Shown piece by piece: positions 1-9,446 of a stretch of 64,000 nt of DNA. The notes beneath the pieces are model-generated. The model searched no databases and was not told where the DNA came from. It was given only the letters and a program-made list of their open reading frames with translations. The DNA is from Ciceribacter sp. T2.26MG-112.2 (GTDB lineage: Bacteria; Pseudomonadota; Alphaproteobacteria; Rhizobiales; Rhizobiaceae), in the NCBI RefSeq assembly GCF_900492205.1, contig NZ_UEYQ01000001.1:62001-126000 (forward strand). Reading direction: 5' to 3'. Position numbers and translations under genes: made by a program. Numbering within the stretch: position 1 is the stretch's first letter; each line of letters starts with the position of its first letter.

Positions 1-1108
1 CCTCCTGGGCCACGACCGCGAAGCCGCGGCCGGCCTCGCCCGCGCGGGCCGCCTCCACCCCGGCATTGAGGGCGAGTAGGTTGGTCTGGAAGGCAATCTC
101 GTCGATGACGCCGATGATCTTGGAGATTTCCTCGGACGACTTTTCGATCGCCCCCATGGCGCTCACCGCGCGGGTCACCACTTCGCCCGATGCCCTGGCC
201 TCGTCGAGGGTGATGCGCACGACGCTCGCCGCCTTTTGCGCTCCATCGGCGGCGAGTGTGACGTTCTGGGTCAATTCGTGCAGCGCGGCCGTGCTCTCCT
301 CAAGCCCGGCAGCCTGCTGTTCCGTCCGCTGGGCGAGGTGATTGGACGCCTCCGAAATGGCTGTCGTCGAACGCAGGATCTCTTCGGCCGCGCCGCGCAC
401 CGTGCTGATCGTGTCGCGCAGTTTCTCGACCGAAGCATTGTAATCATGGGCCATGCCGACGAAGTTTTCCGGCTGATCGGGCGAGAGCTTGGCCTCGAGA
501 TCGCCGGCAGAAAGCCGGTTCAGCACATCGCTGAGGGCGGCGAGCGCGACCGCCTGCTGATGCTCGGCCTTGACGCGCGCATCTTCCGCCGCCTGCCGTT
601 CGGCGGCCAGGATGTCCAGATAGACGGTGATAGCGTAATCCATGTCGAGGAGAGCAGCCTTCGCCAGAACGCCGATCTCTTCGCCCAGCACCTTGCCTTC
701 CTTGCGGGCGAACCGGGATGGCCAGCGCTCCCGGACCACGGCATGGATGAGCTGTTCGATCAACAGCGCATAGCCGCCGATGTACCAGCGGGGCTCCAGG
801 CCGATGCGGGCATGCGCCTGGCCGACAGCGGTCACGCCGGCGACATAACGCTCATCGAACTGTCCCGCCGTGACGATGTTCCAGTGCCCCTCCTGCCGCT
901 TCTTGGCCCCCTGAAGATGGTCCTCATTGCGAAAGAAGGCGGCGGTCTCGGGCGTGCCCCTGACCTTCTTGTAGAAGACGTCGAGCGCCGAGCCGATGTT
1001 CTTGCCGATGGTCGGCGCAAGCGCCCTCAGCTTCTGTCTTGCCGTCTCATCGAGACCGAGGAACTGAAGTCTGGCCCCGAGGCCGTTATTTTCGTCGTGT
1101 CTGGTCAT
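1..1108 (-). CDS. Globin-coupled methyl-accepting chemotaxis protein (3' end outside the window)
   Basis: The protein starts MTRHDENNG at 1108 and is open for 369 codons to the window edge. Residues about 10-165 look like a protoglobin sensor domain: FLGLDE, an FY pair, the GHW segment, and [11 protein letters not shown], where His99 is the expected haem-binding proximal histidine. A HAMP-like linker follows at about 185-240. The rest is the coiled-coil signalling domain, ending at the conserved hairpin tip ([11 protein letters not shown]). No membrane segment is visible, so this should be a cytoplasmic oxygen or redox receptor acting through CheA/CheW, like HemAT and the soluble rhizobial receptors. 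The haem and ligand are inferred from the family. An AT-rich 273 bp interval separates it from the divergent rmuC. Confidence 0.9.
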   Translation of the reverse strand, partial: MTRHDENNGLGARLQFLGLDETARQKLRALAPTIGKNIGSALDVFYKKVRGTPETAAFFRNEDHLQGAKKRQEGHWNIVTAGQFDERYVAGVTAVGQAHARIGLEPRWYIGGYALLIEQLIHAVVRERWPSRFARKEGKVLGEEIGVLAKAALLDMDYAITVYLDILAAERQAAEDARVKAEHQQAVALAALSDVLNRLSAGDLEAKLSPDQPENFVGMAHDYNASVEKLRDTISTVRGAAEEILRSTTAISEASNHLAQRTEQQAAGLEESTAALHELTQNVTLAADGAQKAASVVRITLDEARASGEVVTRAVSAMGAIEKSSEEISKIIGVIDEIAFQTNLLALNAGVEAARAGEAGRGFAVVAQE

Positions 1109-1381
1109 GTTAGCCCCGGGCGCTGGATCGGCCGTTGAACGTTGTTTTTGCGATGCGTTATTTAGCTTTTGATGAATTGTCGAGAACGGTAAATATTTGA
1201 TTTAACTAATCTGCGATTTATGCCCCTTCGCGAGACACATGCGCCCTCGTTCTTTCCCCAATGAGGCCTTGGCCGCCCCGGCCGGCGAGACGCAGTGCAT
1301 CAGTCCGCGCTGCGAGACACGTCGGTAAATGTTCCTGATTTGATCTGTCACGCCCGAGAGAATCTGCTAGTCTCCGCGGCC

Positions 1382-2599
1382 ATGAACAGCACCGATCTCA
1401 CCGCGCTCGCCATCGACACATTTGGTCTTTCTCCCTCCGCACTTGTCGGCATCGTCGGCGCGATACTGCTCGTTTTCCTTTTCCTGCTTTTCCTGTCCCT
1501 GCGCCGCTCCGGTCGCCTTCGCGCCTCAATGGAGATGGAGGCGGCCCGACGCGAAGCCGTGGCCGAGGCGCGGCTTGCGGAACTGCTCCGAGCCCAGGCG
1601 GAGATACAGGGACGACTGGCCGCCATGTCGGACGTGTTCGGCAAGCGTCAGACGGAGCTCAACCAGACGATCAACCAGCGGCTGGACGGCCTGACCCAAC
1701 GCCTCGGCACGACGATCACCGAGCAGACGAAATCGACGCATGAGAACCTGCGGCACCTGCAGGAACGTCTGGCGGTGATCGATGCGGCGCAGAACAATAT
1801 CCAGTCGCTCGCCAAGGACGTGGTCGGGCTGCAGGCGATCTTGTCCAACAAGCAGACGCGCGGCGCCTTCGGCCAATCACGCATGGAGACGATCGTCGCG
1901 GACGGCCTGCCGATGGGCGCCTACACCTTCCAGTCGACGCTCTCGAACGGCATGCGCCCCGACTGTACGATCCGCATGCCGAACGGCTCGCCACCCCTGG
2001 TGATCGACGCGAAGTTTCCGCTCGAGGCGTGGAACGCCATTCGCGACGCGCAGACGCCGGAGGAAAGGAAACTCGCCGGCCAGGCCTTTCGCCGCGATAT
2101 CGAGGTGCATATCCGTGACATCTCGGCCAAGTACCTGATAGCCGGGGAAACCCAGGACATGGCCTTCCTGTTCGTTCCATCGGAATCGATCTTCGCCGAA
2201 ATCCACGAGCATTATGAGGCGGCCGTCCAGAAAGCCCATCGCCTACGTGTCGTGATCGTCTCGCCCTCGCTGCTGATGCTGTCGATCCAGGTGATCCAGG
2301 CCGTCCTCAAGGACCAGCGCATGCGCGAGCAGGCGCACCTGATCCAGGGCGAGGTCGTCCACCTGATGGAAGATCTGGTCCGCTTGGACGAGCGTACGAG
2401 AAAGCTGCAGGCGCATTTTCTCGCCGCGCAAAAAGATGTGGACATGATTCTCACTTCCGCCGACAAGCTGACCAAACGGGGCGCCAGGATCGAAGCCCTC
2501 GAATTCCAGGCGGGCTCGGCCGCATCGACCGACGAGGACCAGAGATCGGTGGAGAGCCGAACCGGCCTGCTGAAGCTGAGGATCGTCGACGACGAATAG
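1382..2599 (+). CDS. rmuC: DNA recombination protein RmuC
   Basis: A 405-residue protein of the RmuC family, which limits recombination between inverted repeats and carries a restriction-nuclease-like fold. Residues about 20-40 form one hydrophobic segment (VGIVGAILLVFLFLLFLSL). A long charged helix predicted as coiled coil follows to about 150. The conserved RmuC core lies at about 155-360 and includes RMETIVADGLP and VIDAKFPLEAW. The frame is open back to 1295, but I prefer the ATG at 1382 because it places the membrane anchor close to the N-terminus as in homologues. Ribokinase follows 36 bp downstream on the same strand. Confidence 0.9.
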   Translation: MNSTDLTALAIDTFGLSPSALVGIVGAILLVFLFLLFLSLRRSGRLRASMEMEAARREAVAEARLAELLRAQAEIQGRLAAMSDVFGKRQTELNQTINQRLDGLTQRLGTTITEQTKSTHENLRHLQERLAVIDAAQNNIQSLAKDVVGLQAILSNKQTRGAFGQSRMETIVADGLPMGAYTFQSTLSNGMRPDCTIRMPNGSPPLVIDAKFPLEAWNAIRDAQTPEERKLAGQAFRRDIEVHIRDISAKYLIAGETQDMAFLFVPSESIFAEIHEHYEAAVQKAHRLRVVIVSPSLLMLSIQVIQAVLKDQRMREQAHLIQGEVVHLMEDLVRLDERTRKLQAHFLAAQKDVDMILTSADKLTKRGARIEALEFQAGSAASTDEDQRSVESRTGLLKLRIVDDE

Positions 2600-2635
2600 G
2601 ACCCGGTCCAACCAAGACCAAGGACGGAAACACGC

Positions 2636-3535
2636 ATGATCACCGTATTCGGCTCCATCAACATGGACCTCATCGCCACGACACCCCGGCTCCCCAAACC
2701 GGGCGAAACGGTGGCTGGCAGCGGCTTTTCAACCGCCGCCGGGGGCAAGGGCGCCAATCAGGCCCTGGCCGCGCGCCGGGCCGGCTCTACCGTGCGCATG
2801 GTCGGCGCCGTGGGGGGTGACGAATTCGCCGCGCCGGCGCTCGCCCTCTTGGAGGAAGCGGGAACGGATCTCGGCGCCGTCCGGCGCGTCGGCGGACCGA
2901 CCGGAATCGCCCTTATCCTGGTCGGCGGCGACGGCGAGAACATGATCACGGTGGTGCCGGGCGCCAACGGCACGGTCGGCGAGCAGGAAGCCTCGGCAGC
3001 TGTCGCGGTCATGCAGCCGGGCGATTTTCTCATGCTGCAGTTGGAAGTGCCGGCAGGAGCCGTGGAGCGGGCTCTGGTCGAGGCGAAGGGCCGCGGCGTT
3101 TCGAGCATCCTCAACATCGCCCCTCTGACGGCGGATGCCGTCCGTCTCGGGCGGATGGCCGATATCGTCATCGCCAACGAAACCGAATTCGAGCTTTTCG
3201 CGGGGCGTGGTGTGATGACCGCGCCGCAGCGCGAGGACGCCCTGATGCAACTTCATCGAGAGACCGGCCAGACGCTGATCGTCACGCTCGGCGCCGAGGG
3301 CGTGATCGCCGCACGGGATTCCAAGCTCCATCGGGCCCAAGGCCTGGCGATCGAACCGGTCGACACGGTCGGCGCGGGCGACACCTTCTGCGGCTACCTG
3401 GCCGCGAGCCTGGATCAGGGACTGGATTTCGAAGCCGCGCTTCGCCGGGCGGCCGTCGCCGGGTCGCTTGCCTGCCTCAAGCATGGCGCCCAGCCATCCA
3501 TCCCCACCGCCGGCGAGGTCGAGCCACATCTCTAG
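2636..3535 (+). CDS. rbsK: Ribokinase
   Basis: A 299-residue PfkB-family sugar kinase that phosphorylates D-ribose to ribose 5-phosphate with ATP. Family signatures are present: SINMDL near the N-terminus for sugar binding, AAGGKGANQA at 34-43, and the C-terminal DTVGAGDTF, where Asp249 is the expected catalytic base of the GAGD anion hole. The length is normal for RbsK. It is convergent with a nucleoside hydrolase whose product is ribose, so the two genes could together salvage nucleosides into the pentose phosphate pool. That functional link is inferred from position. Confidence 0.93.
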   Translation: MITVFGSINMDLIATTPRLPKPGETVAGSGFSTAAGGKGANQALAARRAGSTVRMVGAVGGDEFAAPALALLEEAGTDLGAVRRVGGPTGIALILVGGDGENMITVVPGANGTVGEQEASAAVAVMQPGDFLMLQLEVPAGAVERALVEAKGRGVSSILNIAPLTADAVRLGRMADIVIANETEFELFAGRGVMTAPQREDALMQLHRETGQTLIVTLGAEGVIAARDSKLHRAQGLAIEPVDTVGAGDTFCGYLAASLDQGLDFEAALRRAAVAGSLACLKHGAQPSIPTAGEVEPHL

Positions 3536-3573
3536 GGATGCCGGCTTCGGCCGCCCCTTTTCACCATCCCGGA

Positions 3574-4518
3574 TCAGAGGCGGGCGAAGCGCTCGATCAG
3601 CAGGTCGAAGAAGCCGTCGGCATCGACATGGCGCATGACGCGCGCATTCGGCGTGCGGTTCGATACCCGCCACCAGTCGACCACCGTCATGCCGACCGTC
3701 AGCTCCGAAGTGGTCTCGATCTCGACATTGCAATGCCGGCCGGAAAAGAGTTCGGGCCTGAGAAGATAGGCGATCACGGTCGGATCGTGCAGCGGGCCGC
3801 CATCGGAGCCGTATTTTTCCTCGTCGAAGCGCTCGAAGAACTCCAGCCAGTCGACCATGACCTTGGCCGGGCGGGTGCCGAGCGCGGCAAGCCGGGCCAC
3901 GCGGGCCTTGGTGGTCATCAACTGGTGGGTCACGTCGAGCGGCATCATGACGAGCGGGATTCCCGCCCTGAAGACGATGTCGGCCGCCTGAGGATCGACA
4001 TAGATATTGAACTCGGCCGCGGGCGTGATGTTGCCGCCTTCGAAGAAGCCGCCTCCCATCAGCACCAGTTCGCGGATGCGCGGGGCGATGTCCGGCGCCT
4101 TGCGGATCGCCATGGCGAGATTGGTCAGCGGGCCGAGCGTGCACAGCGTCACGCTGCCCTCCGGCTCCCGGCGCAGCGTCTCGACGATGAAATCGACGGC
4201 GTGCTGCGGCATGACCTGCATCGTCGGTTCGTCGAGCACCGCGCCATCAAGACCCGTCTTGCCGTGAACGTGCTCGGCGGTGACCAGCGGGCGTTCGATC
4301 GGCCTGTCGGCGCCTTCATAGACCGGGATGTCGGTGCGCCCGCACAATTCGCAGACGATCCGCGCATTCCGGCTCGTCAGTCCCAGGGGCACGTTGCCGG
4401 CGACGGTGGTGACCCCGAGGATCTCGAGCTCTTCCCCGCTGGCAAAGGCCAGCATCAGGGCTGCCGCGTCATCCTGCCCCGGGTCGGTGTCGATGATGAT
4501 CTTCCTGCGCTCGGTCAT
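3574..4518 (-). CDS. Inosine/uridine-preferring nucleoside hydrolase
   Basis: A 314-residue protein that hydrolyses the N-glycosidic bond of ribonucleosides to base plus ribose. The N-terminal calcium-binding motif DTDPGQDDAAA (residues 10-20) is the hallmark of the family. Further supporting segments are VTTVAGNVPL, the TLGPLTNLA motif, the NIYVDPQAA segment and the late LHDP motif expected to complete the metal site. I chose MTERRK at 4518; an ATG three codons upstream (4527) is the alternative. Substrate preference cannot be read from sequence. The convergent neighbour is ribokinase. Confidence 0.9.
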   Translation of the reverse strand: MTERRKIIIDTDPGQDDAAALMLAFASGEELEILGVTTVAGNVPLGLTSRNARIVCELCGRTDIPVYEGADRPIERPLVTAEHVHGKTGLDGAVLDEPTMQVMPQHAVDFIVETLRREPEGSVTLCTLGPLTNLAMAIRKAPDIAPRIRELVLMGGGFFEGGNITPAAEFNIYVDPQAADIVFRAGIPLVMMPLDVTHQLMTTKARVARLAALGTRPAKVMVDWLEFFERFDEEKYGSDGGPLHDPTVIAYLLRPELFSGRHCNVEIETTSELTVGMTVVDWWRVSNRTPNARVMRHVDADGFFDLLIERFARL

Positions 4519-4813
4519 GCCCGCCATCCTGTTAAAAGGGTCGCCTGATGAGCCCGGTCAAGGCTTTTGTCAAGTATCGGCACGGTGTGTCCGCTACTCC
4601 CGGCCGCCTCACCTTGATCGACGCCGCCAAAGCGCATCATCCTCCGAAAAAGGAACACGAACGGTTTGGCGCCACCTTGCGCAATGGCTCTCTCCCGATC
4701 GCCCCGTTCCGCCCGCGTGAGGCGAAAATGGTGCGAAAAATTAACATTTCCGCTGCACAGTACGGTTAACGGCATGATCGTGCCGTAGCTCCCTGAAGTG
4801 GCGGAGGACCGGA

Positions 4814-5071
4814 ATGTTGATGAGAGAAGTAAACGCGCGTCTTACCCAGTCGGAACTGGCCCATCTCGGTGCCGGCGAAGTGGGATACATCCGCAAGATG
4901 CGTTCCGAGGAAGTGTCCCGCTGCTTTCCGGAAGCGCCGGATATCGATCCCAGCCTCGATCTCTGGGCCCTGTTCGGCGCCGACGGTACGCCGATCCTCC
5001 TGACCGACAATCGCTCCAGCACCTTCTACAAGGCAGCCGAGGACGAATTGAAGACGGTCAGCCTGCACTGA
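4814..5071 (+). CDS. DUF1150 family protein
   Basis: A small 85-residue acidic protein typical of alphaproteobacteria. The recognisable features are the LAHLGAGEVGYIRKM opening, a central DLWALFGADGTPI and the terminal LKTVSLH, the standard ending of the family. A strong ribosome binding site (GGAGG at about 4803) sits 6-7 bases before this ATG. No function is established for the family. In related genomes it often lies next to small heat-shock protein genes, but not here. It ends 9 bp before the convergent trmB stop. Confidence 0.8.
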   Translation: MLMREVNARLTQSELAHLGAGEVGYIRKMRSEEVSRCFPEAPDIDPSLDLWALFGADGTPILLTDNRSSTFYKAAEDELKTVSLH

Positions 5072-5080
5072 CCTTCGACG

Positions 5081-5782
5081 TCACGACCTAACGAATGTGA
5101 GATATGCAGAGGCGCGGCCTTCGCGCTTCGCCTTGGCTTCGTAGCGCGTGCCCGGCCAACCGGAGAACGGGGTCCGCCAGTCCGCCGCATTGCGCGCGGT
5201 CCATTGGAAGCCGCCATGTCGGCTGCAATGCTGCAGGGTCCAGTTCAGATAGGTATCGATGTCCGAGGCGAAGCAGAACAGGCCGCCGGGCTTCAACACG
5301 CGATGGAAACGCTGGAGATTGACCTGCGAGACGAAGCGCCGTTTCCAATGCTTCTTCTTGGGCCAGGGGTCCGGATAGAGGAGGTCGATCTGGTCGATCG
5401 AGCCGTCCGGCAGCCAGTCCAGCAGCTGCGTGGCGTCATCGTCATGAACGCGGATATTCTTCAATCCCTCGGCCTCGACCACGGCCAGAAGCTTGGCCAT
5501 GGAGTTGACGAAGGGCTCGACGCCGATGAATCCGGTCTCGGGATTGGTGCGGGCGCGATGAACGAGATGCTCGCCGCCGCCAAAGCCGATTTCGAGGCGG
5601 ACCTTATCCACCGCAAGCGGAAAGAGCGACTTGATGTCGACCGGGGCTGGAGAAGCCAGGTCGATCTTCAACGCCGGCAGGAGGGTTTCCATTCGCTCGA
5701 CCTGCTGGTCGCGCAAGGGCTTTCCCTTTCGCCGACCGAAGAAGGCTTCGGTCGACCGTGTCCTGCGTTCCGCTTCCGTCAT
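5081..5782 (-). CDS. trmB: tRNA (guanine-N7-)-methyltransferase
   Basis: A 233-residue enzyme that methylates guanosine 46 of tRNA to m7G using SAM. Signatures are [19 protein letters not shown] at the N-terminus, the SAM-binding loop [19 protein letters not shown], and [18 protein letters not shown], the TrmB substrate-binding motif. The frame is open further upstream, but the ATG at 5782 has an AAGG about 10 bases before it and lies four bases after the metK stop. It is therefore probably the last gene of a metK-trmB transcript, coupling SAM production with a SAM-using enzyme. Confidence 0.93.
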   Translation of the reverse strand: MTEAERRTRSTEAFFGRRKGKPLRDQQVERMETLLPALKIDLASPAPVDIKSLFPLAVDKVRLEIGFGGGEHLVHRARTNPETGFIGVEPFVNSMAKLLAVVEAEGLKNIRVHDDDATQLLDWLPDGSIDQIDLLYPDPWPKKKHWKRRFVSQVNLQRFHRVLKPGGLFCFASDIDTYLNWTLQHCSRHGGFQWTARNAADWRTPFSGWPGTRYEAKAKREGRASAYLTFVRS

Positions 5783-5786
5783 TCGT

Positions 5787-7025
<1,239 letters not shown>

Positions 7026-7095
7026 GCGGGATTCCCCTCAAAGAACAGGCCTTGCCCTTGTTAGTCAGTTCACGCACGAAAAACAAGGAGACAAC

Positions 7096-7117
7096 GACAT
7101 AAATATATCTTTATATC
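7096..7117. repeat. AT-rich quasi-palindrome in the metK leader
   Basis: ATAAA at 7099-7103 and TTTAT at 7110-7114 are complementary arms around a 6-base centre, extended by GA and TC at the ends. It lies 70-90 bp upstream of metK in an otherwise GC-rich sequence. It could be the metK promoter core (the minus strand reads TATATT here) or an operator. I could not find a convincing -35 element. Confidence 0.35.
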
Positions 7118-7142
7118 GACATTTCCGCGGCCCACTGGGCAG

Positions 7143-7164
7143 AAAAAAAGCGGCCGGAGCCGCT
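7143..7164 (-). terminator. Rho-independent terminator of praR
   Basis: On the minus strand AGCGGC, a TCCG loop and GCCGCT form a 6 bp GC-rich stem followed by a run of Ts (plus-strand As at 7143-7149). It starts about 25 bases after the praR stop and would separate the praR transcript from metK. Confidence 0.8.
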
Positions 7165-7188
7165 CTCTTCCATCGATCGCAGCAGAAA

Positions 7189-7608
7189 TCAGTCGGCATC
7201 GGCTTCCGCAGCCAGCGCCTTGACCAGATCCACCAGCTTGCGACGCACCTTCGGGTCGGTGATCTTGACGAAAGCGCGGTTGAGCTGCAGCCCCTCCGAC
7301 GAGGAGAGAAAGTCGACGACGTAGTTGGAGCTCGATGCTTCGGCCATGCCGGAGGCACCCGATGCCTGATCGCCCGGCGCGTCTTCGAAGAAGAAGGAAA
7401 CCGGAACATTCAGAATGCTGGAAATGTTCTGCAGCCGGCTGGCGCCGACGCGATTGGTGCCTTTTTCGTATTTCTGGATCTGCTGGAAGGTGATGCCGAG
7501 GCTTTCGCCCAGCTTCTCCTGGCTCATACCCAGCATGGTACGGCGAAGGCGAATCCGGCTGCCGACATGGATGTCGATCGGGTTCGGCTTCTTCTTATTC
7601 TCAATCAT
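7189..7608 (-). CDS. praR: PraR-like XRE-family transcriptional regulator
   Basis: A 139-residue DNA-binding protein. Residues about 14-75 form a Cro/CI-type helix-turn-helix domain (VGSRIRLRRTMLGMSQEKL, then FQQIQKYEKGTNRVGASRL). A C-terminal tail (about 80-139) with FLSSSEGLQLNRAF and VRRKLVDLVKAL is characteristic of the rhizobial PraR/PhrR-like group, known to repress adhesin and quorum-sensing genes in Rhizobium and symbiotic genes in Azorhizobium. I start at MIENKKKPNP (7608), with AGGA at about -10; the frame is open to 7683 but that extension is not protein-like. It is followed by its own terminator, then metK. The specific name rests on similarity I recall, not on a search. Confidence 0.8.
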   Translation of the reverse strand: MIENKKKPNPIDIHVGSRIRLRRTMLGMSQEKLGESLGITFQQIQKYEKGTNRVGASRLQNISSILNVPVSFFFEDAPGDQASGASGMAEASSSNYVVDFLSSSEGLQLNRAFVKITDPKVRRKLVDLVKALAAEADAD

Positions 7609-7754
7609 GTTGCGATCCTGACAAGTGTTGGCATTGCACCATAACCCTCTGCTCCGGACGGACCATAACGTGGCGTTGCACACGCCGTTCAGGAACTTTA
7701 AGCATACGTACGGACCTATGGTTCAATCCACTATGCAATTTTAGGGGTTTTTGG

Positions 7755-9344
7755 TCAATTCGTCCGGAAAATAAAACCCATGCGTGAAATCAGCGCAGCC
7801 AATACCATGGCAAGCACAATCAACCAGAAGTTTATCGATCGGTCGGCATTGTTCCATTTTGAAACAGGCACTAACCCGATGGTTGCATCTGCCGCCCCTC
7901 TGGCGTTCAGCGCCACCCCAGAAATGATACGCCCGCGGACATCGACGATGGCGGAAATGCCGTTATTGGCACTGCGAATGAGCGGCAGACCGGCCTCGAC
8001 GGCGCGGATTCTGGCCTGGAGGAAGTGCTGATAGGGGCCTGGGGTCGCGCCGAACCAGGCGTCGTTCGTCAGATTGAGGATCGCTCCGGCCTCGCCCGCC
8101 GGAATGTCGATCTCGTCGGGAAAAATGATCTCGTAGCAGATCAGCGGATAGAGTCCGACGCCGGAGGGAAGCGGGAGCAGCGACCGATCCGAGGCCGCCG
8201 AGAATCCGCCGGGCAGGCTCACGAGGTTGTCGAAGCCGACCCGGCGCAGCACATCCTCATAGGGAACATATTCGCCGAACGGCGTCAGGTGAACCTTGTC
8301 GGATGCCGACAGGATCTGCCCCTTGTCATCGATCACGTAGACGGAATTATAATAGCGCGGCGCCTGCCCTGCCCCCTGCTCCTCGGCGCGCACGGCGCCG
8401 CTCACCAGCACCTGCCCGTCCTTCAGCACATCGGCGATCCGCGCCAGGGCGTCGGGATGCTCGGTCAGGATGAAGGGAATGGAGGTTTCCGGCCAGACGA
8501 TCACATCGGGCTGCGGCTTTCCCTCCTCTACCGGCTCGGCGGACAATTCCAGGTGCTGGTTGAATATGTCGATCCGGTCGGCGTTTTCGAGCTTGCGCGC
8601 CTGGTCGATCACCGGCTGGACGAGCCGCACCGTCAGCGTCTTCTCACCGCTCGGCAGAGACTGTCCCAGCATGTAGGCGCCAAAGCCGAGGTGGGCGCCA
8701 AACAGCAGCCCCGCCAGGGCGAGCCCCGGCAGCAGACCCTTGCGGGTCCCCAGCAGTGCCGGAACCGAGAAGACAAGGACCGCCAATGTGCTCACGCCGA
8801 ACAATCCGAGCGGGGCGGCCGATTGCATCATCAGCGGGATCGGCATCGCGCCGTAACCGATCGCATTCCACGGGAAGCCGGTGGCGACAAAGCTGCGGAG
8901 CCATTCGGCCAGACCGAAGCCGGCGGCCAGTGCCGCGATCCGACCGATCCCATCCGACCATAGCAACCGGACGAACAGGGTCGCCAGTCCGTAGAACAGG
9001 GCAAGCACCGCCGGCAAGCCCAGGACGGCCAGCGGAAGCGCCCAGGCGAAGTCCTCCGCCTCGATCAGCAGTGCATTGCCGAGCCACCACAGGCCGGCAA
9101 CGAAATAGCCGAAGCCGAATAGCCAACCAATGACGAAGGCGGATCGAAGGCCGTAGGAATGGGCCCGATCAGGATTGCCCGAGACACCGTCGAGCAGCCA
9201 CACCAATAGCGGAAAGGAAACGAACAGGACTGCGAAGAAGCCGAAGGGCGGCAGCGCCAAGGCCCCGAGCGCACCGGCGAGAAACGCAAGGAGTGCGCGT
9301 TTCGCTCCTGCGAGCAGCATGATCCTTCCGGCCAGCCGTTCCAT
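7755..9344 (-). CDS. lnt: Apolipoprotein N-acyltransferase
   Basis: A 529-residue inner-membrane enzyme that adds the third acyl chain to the N-terminal cysteine of lipoproteins, the final maturation step after Lgt and LspA. The N-terminal half is a set of hydrophobic membrane segments. The C-terminal half is a nitrilase-like domain carrying the expected catalytic triad: Glu in WPETSIPF, Lys in SDKVHLTPFGEY and Cys in LICYEIIFPDEI. The start at 9344 (MERLAGRIML) is preceded by a purine-rich AAAGGGACGGG; upstream codons to 9440 look non-coding. It lies directly downstream of corC, as in the enterobacterial ybeZ-ybeY-ybeX-lnt cluster. Confidence 0.95.
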   Translation of the reverse strand: MERLAGRIMLLAGAKRALLAFLAGALGALALPPFGFFAVLFVSFPLLVWLLDGVSGNPDRAHSYGLRSAFVIGWLFGFGYFVAGLWWLGNALLIEAEDFAWALPLAVLGLPAVLALFYGLATLFVRLLWSDGIGRIAALAAGFGLAEWLRSFVATGFPWNAIGYGAMPIPLMMQSAAPLGLFGVSTLAVLVFSVPALLGTRKGLLPGLALAGLLFGAHLGFGAYMLGQSLPSGEKTLTVRLVQPVIDQARKLENADRIDIFNQHLELSAEPVEEGKPQPDVIVWPETSIPFILTEHPDALARIADVLKDGQVLVSGAVRAEEQGAGQAPRYYNSVYVIDDKGQILSASDKVHLTPFGEYVPYEDVLRRVGFDNLVSLPGGFSAASDRSLLPLPSGVGLYPLICYEIIFPDEIDIPAGEAGAILNLTNDAWFGATPGPYQHFLQARIRAVEAGLPLIRSANNGISAIVDVRGRIISGVALNARGAADATIGLVPVSKWNNADRSINFWLIVLAMVLAALISRMGFIFRTN

Positions 9345-9446
9345 CCCGTCCCTTTCCCGTCGCCCCGAATCAATCTGCCCGCAGTGTTCCAAAAAACACC
9401 GGACTTGTCGTGCGGATAGGGAAGGGATCGCCTGATCCAAACAGGG

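Noticed and set aside
7026..7142. SAM riboswitch upstream of metK
   Set aside because: No match to SAM-I, SAM-II or SAM/SAH cores that I could recognise.
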